This document shows positions 1-3,930 of a DNA stretch of 6,314 nt, in pieces. The notes under the pieces are model-generated. The model ran no database searches. It was given only the letters and a program-made list of their open reading frames with translations, and was not told the DNA's origin. A program made the position numbers and the translations under genes. This DNA is from CBDUEF01 sp018063485 (lineage in GTDB: Bacteria; Pseudomonadota; Alphaproteobacteria; Rhodobacterales; Rhodobacteraceae), in NCBI GenBank assembly GCA_037045435.1, contig JBAOID010000044.1, positions 1 to 6,314 of the forward strand. The letters run 5' to 3'. Each line of letters opens with the position of its first letter. Position 1 is the stretch's first letter.

Positions 1-661
1 TGAGGGAAGAGCGCATAGGCCGGGCAGCGGCTGCTCGTTGGGCGATTGCCTTGCCGGTGATGCCGACGCTGGGGCGGTTCGATGCCGTGGTGACGGACCC
101 GCCGTATGGGATCAATGCTGGAGTTGGCATTGGCCGCTCGGATCGCATCAAGTTCAAGGAAAATCAGAAGGGCTGGGACGCCATTCCGGCTGATGTAGGC
201 TTTATCTACGGCCTTAATGTTCCGTCCATCATCTGGGGAGGGAATTACTTTGATCTTCCAGCCCATCGAGCACCCCTAGTTTGGGACAAAAACAACGCAG
301 GGCGCGACTTTGCGGACTTCGAAATGGCATGGACCAGACCTTGATATGGTCGCCCGCCGCTTCGTCATGCGGCCAATGAACATGGATGGCGGCAAACAGC
401 ACCCCACCCAGAAGCCCGTCGCGCTCATGGAATGGTGCCTAGGCTTCCTGCCGGACGCCAAGACCATCCTCGACCCCTTCATGGGCAGCGGCACCACCCT
501 AGTCGCCTGCCAGCGCATGGGCCGCCACGGCACCGGCATCGAACTGGACCCGGATTACTTCGACATCGCCTGCACGCCGTGTGGACGAAGCCGCGCGGCA
601 GCCGGACCTGCTGATCCCCGAAACCCGCCCGCAACCAACACAAGAGGCCATGGACCTATGA
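1..661 (+). CDS. Orphan DNA adenine N6-methyltransferase, beta-class motif order (frame-broken)
   Basis: Transfers a methyl group from S-adenosylmethionine to adenine in DNA. No restriction partner is visible, so it is probably a phage orphan enzyme. The protein is pieced together from several frames, about 218 residues after correction. Motif IV DPPYGI is near residue 32, then IIWGGNYFDLP, then HPTQKP near 133 and the SAM-binding motif DPFMGSGTT near 157. DPPY before the SAM motif is the N6_N4_Mtase beta-type order, and DPPY (not SPPY) favours adenine-N6. There is no room for a large target-recognition domain. Reading continues if one base is removed at each of about 22-24 (GGG), 40-42 (GGG), 55-56 (GG), 334-336 and 576-578 (CC). 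The likely ATG uses the base just before the window, so the 5' end is cut by one base. The stop is TGA 659-661. The family is clear; the target sequence is not visible. Confidence 0.88.
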
Positions 662-1061
662 TCGAATACCACACCGTTTGCATCAGCCCCGTGATGCCGC
701 CCAAGCCGCATAACCAGCACCTACCGCGAAAAGCTGATTGCGCGGTTCGGTCGGGTTCCGACATGCCAGGAACTGGCACGGCTGGAGCAAGGCCAGCCGC
801 CCACGATGCGCCAGTATGTCGCCGCCCGCGCCGGACAACCCGAACATGATTGCCGCAAGGCCGCCCTCGTCGCCAAGGGTGATGCCACCCGCGCCGACAT
901 CATGGCAGGTCCTGACCAAGCCCATGACGTGCCCCGACGTGGCCAACGCCCTCAAGCGCACCCGCCAGCTTATCAACCGGCACCTCGTCATCCTGAAGGC
1001 CGAAGGCAAGGTAACGCCGCGCAAGGTCAAGGGCGTCAATGTGTGGGAGGCGGTGGAGTGA
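658..1061 (+). CDS. Small winged helix-turn-helix DNA-binding protein (frame-broken)
   Basis: Probable transcription regulator of about 133 residues after correction. The ATG at 658 overlaps the methyltransferase stop (ATGA), suggesting coupled translation. The C-terminal third, about residues 78-133, looks like a winged helix: DIMAVL, then PMTCPDVANAL (helix 2), RTRQLINRHLVIL (recognition helix), then a basic wing KAEGKVTPRKVKG ending in VWEAVE. This resembles ArsR/MarR-type small regulators, with no metal or ligand site that I can see. The middle part (YREKLIARFGRVPT onward) is helical and unrecognised. Two single-base surpluses must be removed: one C at 714-715, which joins PKPHN to STYREK, and one G at 908-909, which joins DIMA to VLTKP. 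The start and the first 20 residues are less certain than the wing. Its target could be its own operon or the palindrome at 3341-3352; both are inference. Confidence 0.68.
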
Positions 1062-1387
1062 CCCGAGCAACCCTTCCCCAGCGCCGCCCCAACGTCACGC
1101 GCTCCGCCGAATGGGACGGCCATGCCTTCACTGTGACCATCGGCTTCGATCCCGCAACCGGGCAACCTGCCGAGGTCTTCGCCGATACCACCAAGGGCGG
1201 ACAGATGGCGGCAACCCTTGCCGACGCTTGCGTGGTCATCAGCATTGCCTTGCAGCACGGCATAGGCGTGGACGCCCTGAGCAAGTCGCTGGGGCGTGTT
1301 CCCGTGCTGTGGGGTGCCGAGGGCCAGGATGCACCAGCAAGCCCTGTGGGGGCGATTCTGGAGGCGATAGCAGACGAAACACCCTGA
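1058..1387 (+). CDS. Small TSCPD-like domain protein
   Basis: An intact frame of 109 residues starting at GTG 1058, which overlaps the preceding TGA (GTGA). I chose this start because the same frame runs on upstream only as non-coding shadow. The sequence has a strand-rich N-terminal half (WDGHAFTVTIGFDPATGQP, then AEVFAD) and a helical second half (ADACVVISIALQHG, then LSKSLGRVP). It ends in ASPVGAILEAIADETP. This pattern resembles the stand-alone TSCPD domain related to the C-terminal accessory region of B12-dependent ribonucleotide reductase, where the motif X-EVF-X then an LxxLxxxISLALxxG helix occurs. The Cys-Pro-Asp signature itself is absent, so any metal or thiol role is doubtful. The biochemical function of the stand-alone form is unknown to me. 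It lies in a methyltransferase/regulator operon just before the terminase. No frame break is needed here. Confidence 0.7.
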   Translation: MTRATLPQRRPNVTRSAEWDGHAFTVTIGFDPATGQPAEVFADTTKGGQMAATLADACVVISIALQHGIGVDALSKSLGRVPVLWGAEGQDAPASPVGAILEAIADETP

Positions 1388-1450
1388 CCTGCCGGGACAG
1401 GCAGGCGGTCATGCGGATGGAGCCGGGCTAGTTACCCCTATCGCCGCAAC

Positions 1451-1487
1451 GCCGGGCAAGCCGTTAGCTTCGGCGGTGAGGCCCGGC
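1451..1487 (+). repeat. GC-rich hairpin upstream of terS
   Basis: GCCGGGC 1451-1457 pairs perfectly with GCCCGGC 1481-1487, and an inner stem GCCG 1460-1463 pairs with CGGC 1471-1474 around a seven-base loop. There is no following T run, so it is not a classical intrinsic terminator. It could be a transcript-end protector for the upstream operon, a regulator of terS, or part of a packaging site. Confidence 0.6.
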
Positions 1488-1490
1488 AAC

Positions 1491-1517
1491 TTGAAACGCA
1501 AGCGGTGATGATATAAA
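1491..1517 (+). promoter_or_regulatory. Weak candidate promoter for the terminase genes
   Basis: TTGAAA at 1491-1496 and TATAAA at 1512-1517 are separated by 15 bases, shorter than the ideal 17. The ATG of terS follows at 1527, which would leave almost no leader. There is no strong ribosome binding site before that ATG. The boxes are suggestive, the spacing is not. Confidence 0.25.
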
Positions 1518-1526
1518 GTAACGGAC

Positions 1527-1976
1527 ATGGCAAGCGACACAGATGCACCGAAGCACAACGAGGGAGCATTTTCGGCTATCCTTGAGCGCATCATGGCCGG
1601 TGAAAGCCTCAAGCAAATCTGCGAAAGCGAAGGAACGCCAGCACGATCAACCGTGCATCTGTGGATGGCAAACGACAAGACGCTTTCGGACAGATACGCG
1701 CGCGCGTGCGAAGTCCGCGCCGATCACGTCTTTGACGAGATTTTCGACATTGCCGACGATGGCCGGAACGACTGGATGGAGAAGCGCCAAGGCGATGAAA
1801 CCGTCTGGGTCGAGAACGGCGAGGCGCTGCGCCGGTCAGCCTTGCGGGTAGACGCGCGCAAGTGGGCGCTGGCCCGAATGCAGCCGAAGAAATACGGCGA
1901 CAAGATCACCCATGAGGGCACAGGCCCCGAGGGCGAGATCGTCTTCAAGACCGTTTACCACACCAAGGATGGTTGA
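1527..1976 (+). CDS. terS: Phage terminase small subunit
   Basis: Binds the packaging start site on concatemeric phage DNA and delivers it to the large subunit. The intact frame is 149 residues. Residues about 16-47 form a helix-turn-helix: ILERIMAGESLKQIC, then ESEGTPARSTVHLWM, typical of the DNA-binding head of small terminases. A helical middle follows (YARACEVRADHVFDEIFDIADD), then the motif DDGRNDWME. The conserved tail is LRVDARKWALARM followed by QPKKYGDKITHEG, which I know from small terminases of proteobacterial tailed phages. ATG 1527 is preferred because the fold begins soon after it, although ribosome binding upstream is weak. The end overlaps terL by 8 bases (ATG 1969, stop 1974-1976), so the two are probably translated together. 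Confidence 0.9.
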   Translation: MASDTDAPKHNEGAFSAILERIMAGESLKQICESEGTPARSTVHLWMANDKTLSDRYARACEVRADHVFDEIFDIADDGRNDWMEKRQGDETVWVENGEALRRSALRVDARKWALARMQPKKYGDKITHEGTGPEGEIVFKTVYHTKDG

Positions 1977-3326
1977 ATACGTCTACAACGTCCGCTGGTA
2001 TCAGGAGGCGTTCCACCGCGCCTTGGTCGAACGCACCCACGACCGCCTGATTGCGATATGGCACCGCCGCGCTGGCAAGGATGACGTGCTGCTGGACGCC
2101 ATGCGGACGCTGGCCCTCAAAGACCCCGGCACCTACTGGCATTGCTTTCCCGGAACAGAAGCAGGCGCGCAAGGCGATCTGGAACGGCGTGAACGGCAAC
2201 ACCGGCAAGCGCCGCATCTTCGAGGCATTCCCGCAGGCCATCATCAAGCGGATGCAGGACGATGACATGTTCATCGAACTGAAGAACGGGGCCACGTTCC
2301 AGCTGATCGGCTCAGACCGCTACGACAGCACCGTGGGTTCAGGCCCCAAGGGCATCGGCTATTCCGAGTGGGCGCTGTCCAACCCTGCAGCCTGGGCCTA
2401 TCACCAGCCGATGATCCGCGAGACGAAAGGCTTCGCCGCGTTCATCACCACGCCACGGGGCAGGAACCACGCCAAGACGATGTTTGACAACGCGACCGGG
2501 CCGAACTGGTTTCGTGAACTTCTGAGCGTGGAGGACACGGGCGCGCTATCGGCAGAAGACCGGGCCGAGGCGCTGGCGGAATACGTGGGCCTCTACGGCG
2601 AGGACATGGGCTATTCGCTCTACAACCAAGAATATCTCTGCGACTTCAACGCCGCCATCCTCGGCGCGTTCTACGCCCGCGAAATGCTGGCAATCCGCAA
2701 TGAAGGGCGCATTGACGCCACGCTTGAGGCGCTGCCTGACAGGCCTGTGCATCGCGCCTGGGACATCGGGGTGCAGGGACGATACCTCAATCTGGTGGTT
2801 TCAGGTGGTCGGCGGCCAAGTGTTTATCCTCGATTGCTACAGCACCAACGGCGTCGGGATTGACCACTATGCCGAGGTCTGCGAACAGCGCGCGGCTGAG
2901 AACGGCTGGATCAGCGGGACGGACTTTGTGCCGCATGACGCCAAGGTGAAAGAGTGGGGCACGGGCCGGACGCGGGTAGAGACGATGCAAGGCTTCGGCC
3001 TGAAGCCCCAGCTGGTGCCAATGGCGGGGCTGCTGGACGGCATCAACGCGGTGCGGCGGACGCTGCCCCTGTGCGTGTTTCACCCCCGCGCCGAGGCAGG
3101 CCTTGCGGCGCTGGAGCAATACCGGCGCGAGTGGGACGACGACAAGAAGACGTTCAAGGCGAACCCGCTGCATGACTTCACGTCGCACCTTGCCGACGCC
3201 TTCCGCTATCTGGCGATGGCATGGCGCACCATCCCGCCCGCGCTGATCCTGCCCGAAAAGCCCGTGCTGCGGACGTTGGACGACATGGTGGCCGCGCCGT
3301 TGCGCCCGGTGAAGCGGCGAAGATAG
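1969..3326 (+). CDS. terL: Phage terminase large subunit, ATPase and nuclease (two frame breaks)
   Basis: The packaging motor: an N-terminal ATPase pumps DNA into the capsid and a C-terminal RNase H-like nuclease cuts it. Corrected length is about 451 residues, usual for the family. Seen in order: adenine-contacting RWYQEAF (about 9-15); Walker A WHRRAGKDD (31-39); IGYSEWAL with the probable catalytic Glu at 133; coupling motif FITTPRG (158-164). Nuclease acidic residues are D265 in AWDIG, D323 in VPHDAK and D409 in SHLADAFRYL. Two single-base surpluses break the frame. One is at 2149-2153 (CCCGG), rejoining HCFP to EQKQARKAIW. The other is at 2767-2774, rejoining AWDIG to RDDTSIWWFQV. With these repaired, every catalytic motif is present, so the gene is likely functional. 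The Walker B region carries Ser-Glu where many terminases have Asp-Glu. Confidence 0.93.
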
Positions 3327-3329
3327 GTG

Positions 3330-3358
3330 TTGACAGCCCCGTCACGCGTGACTATGGT
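3330..3358 (+). promoter_or_regulatory. Sigma70-type promoter between terL and the small-gene insert
   Basis: A perfect TTGACA (-35) at 3330-3335 is followed after exactly 17 bases by TATGGT (-10) at 3353-3358. Transcription would begin near 3365, about 28 bases before the ATG at 3393. It starts four bases after the terL stop, so it provides independent expression of the downstream genes. Confidence 0.68.
3341..3352. promoter_or_regulatory. Perfect 12-base palindrome in the promoter spacer, probable operator
   Basis: GTCACGCGTGAC equals its own reverse complement over all 12 bases and ends directly at the -10 box, inside the 17-base spacer. A dimeric repressor bound here would block RNA polymerase. 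The winged-helix protein at 658-1061 is one candidate binder, but nothing in the window proves it. Confidence 0.6.
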
Positions 3359-3380
3359 TAGGGTATAGAGCAACCCAACC

Positions 3381-3386
3381 GGAGAG
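3381..3386 (+). promoter_or_regulatory. Ribosome binding site for the gene at 3393
   Basis: GGAGAG lies six bases before ATG 3393, the best-spaced Shine-Dalgarno match in the window. It decides the start of a gene whose first open stretch is only 35 codons long. Confidence 0.72.
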
Positions 3387-3392
3387 ACTTAC

Positions 3393-3745
3393 ATGAAGAT
3401 CGAGCCCTCGTTACTTCACCAAGCTTTCGATGCCATCGCGGCAGAACGACTGTGGGGCCGTCACAGCGCCATCCAGGGTGCTTTCACGCGCAGCAACTGA
3501 CGTCGAACTATGGCATGAGTAAGGTGACGCACCGGATGGCCGCTGTCACAGTTGCCGGCGGCCGATGCCCAGTGGTCGTGCGCTGGGATCGCGGTCCGTT
3601 CCCCAGTGGACCCAAAGGCCACGCGGACAAGCTTTGGACGCATGGAACTATGTTGCCAAATCAGCACTGCGCGTGAACTGCTGAAATGGCGATATCGAAC
3701 GCTGAAATGTTGAAATGGGGCTATCATGCGCAGACTTGGGAATGA
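3393..3745 (+). CDS. Unrecognised protein, about 115 residues (reconstructed over five frame breaks)
   Basis: I do not recognise this protein. It starts at ATG 3393 behind a strong promoter and ribosome binding site. As written, the frame stops after 35 codons (TGA 3498-3500). Removing one base at each of about 3496-3498, 3517-3520, 3601-3604 (CCCC), 3633-3635 (TTT) and 3676-3677 (AA) gives one continuous reading to TGA 3743-3745. The start reads MKIEPSLLHQAFDAIAAERL; later parts include THRMAAVTVAGG, CPVVVRWDRGPFPVDPKATR, SLDAWNYVAKSALRV and the end AEMLKWGYHAQTWE. It looks soluble, with helical ends and a strand-rich middle and no signal peptide or membrane segment. The stop overlaps the next ATG, which supports the reconstructed C-terminus. 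The middle is the least certain: between about 3530 and 3600 another frame is also open. It might instead be a 35-codon peptide plus a separate gene from ATG 3515. Confidence 0.5.
3487..3500 (+). repeat. 14-base direct repeat, copy 1
   Basis: CGCGCAGCAACTGA here is identical to 3757-3770. The copies are read in different frames, so this is not a shared protein motif. A frame break falls in or next to each copy. Confidence 0.6.
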
Positions 3746-3881
3746 CCCCCGCTGAGCGCGCAGCAACTGAAACGGGACCGGCGCAAAGCCGGTCTTGTGC
3801 TTGTGCAAGGAATGGGTGCCATCCGCTAAGGCAGAAGATGCCGTGAAGGCGGCGATTGCCGAGGCATTGGCCCAACCTTGA
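3742..3881 (+). CDS. Small basic protein, about 45 residues (two frame breaks)
   Basis: After removing one base near 3757-3760 (CGCG) and one G at 3809-3810, the reading from ATG 3742 to TGA 3879-3881 is MTPAERQQLKRDRRKAGLVL, then VQEWVPSAKAEDAVKAAIAEALAQP. The pattern of a basic N-terminal helix, R-x-x-G-L, a short strand ending in WVP, then an amphipathic helix, resembles small phage-encoded proteins of ribbon-helix-helix type. That is a shape resemblance only. ATG 3742 overlaps the preceding stop (ATGA), which supports the start, although no good ribosome binding site is present apart from coupling. It probably shares the promoter at 3330. Confidence 0.55.
3757..3770 (+). repeat. 14-base direct repeat, copy 2
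   Basis: Identical to 3487-3500, 270 bases away, inside the start of the 45-residue gene. Confidence 0.6.
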
Positions 3882-3890
3882 CCCCTAGCC

Positions 3891-3923
3891 CCCCTTGCGG
3901 TATCGTGCCGCAAACCGCAGGGG
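3891..3923 (+). promoter_or_regulatory. Portal leader with two mutually exclusive hairpins around the ribosome binding site
   Basis: TTGCGG 3895-3900 can pair with CCGCAA 3908-3913 (seven-base loop). Alternatively CCCCTTGCGG 3891-3900 can pair with CCGCAGGGG 3915-3923, with one bulged T. The second hairpin hides the probable portal ribosome binding site AGGGG (3919-3923), seven bases before ATG 3931; the first leaves it free. This could tune portal translation. No folding energy was computed. Confidence 0.4.
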
Positions 3924-3930
3924 CGTCCGC

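Larger units (their letters stand above)
1388..1526 (+). other. Intergenic region before terminase genes, structured
   Basis: A 139-base gap with no supported gene. It carries the heptamer GCCGGGC twice (1422-1428 and 1451-1457) and its complement GCCCGGC at 1481-1487, so two alternative stems are possible. It also holds an AT-richer tail just before terS. One frame stays open from the TSCPD stop to TAA 1514-1516, but it has no usable start until GTG/ATG near its end. The place, directly upstream of terS, is where many phages keep a packaging initiation site; that role here is only inference. Confidence 0.5.

Noticed and set aside
683..1258. Reverse-strand 191-codon frame opposite the winged-helix and TSCPD-like genes
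   Set aside because: It is antisense to two supported forward genes, with no family resemblance.
1388..1516. Open frame following the TSCPD-like stop
   Set aside because: About 42 codons without a stop, but no start codon or ribosome binding site until its very end.
1388..1526. tRNA or tmRNA gene in the gap before terS
   Set aside because: There is a strong hairpin, but no T-loop consensus, cloverleaf or CCA-type acceptor pairing.
2100..2800. Programmed frameshifting in terL
   Set aside because: The two breaks need the same kind of correction as those in six other genes, no slippery heptamer is obvious, and the products would be useless half-proteins.
3680..3718. CRISPR-like short repeats
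   Set aside because: Units of seven to nine bases with irregular spacing, too short for repeats and spacers.
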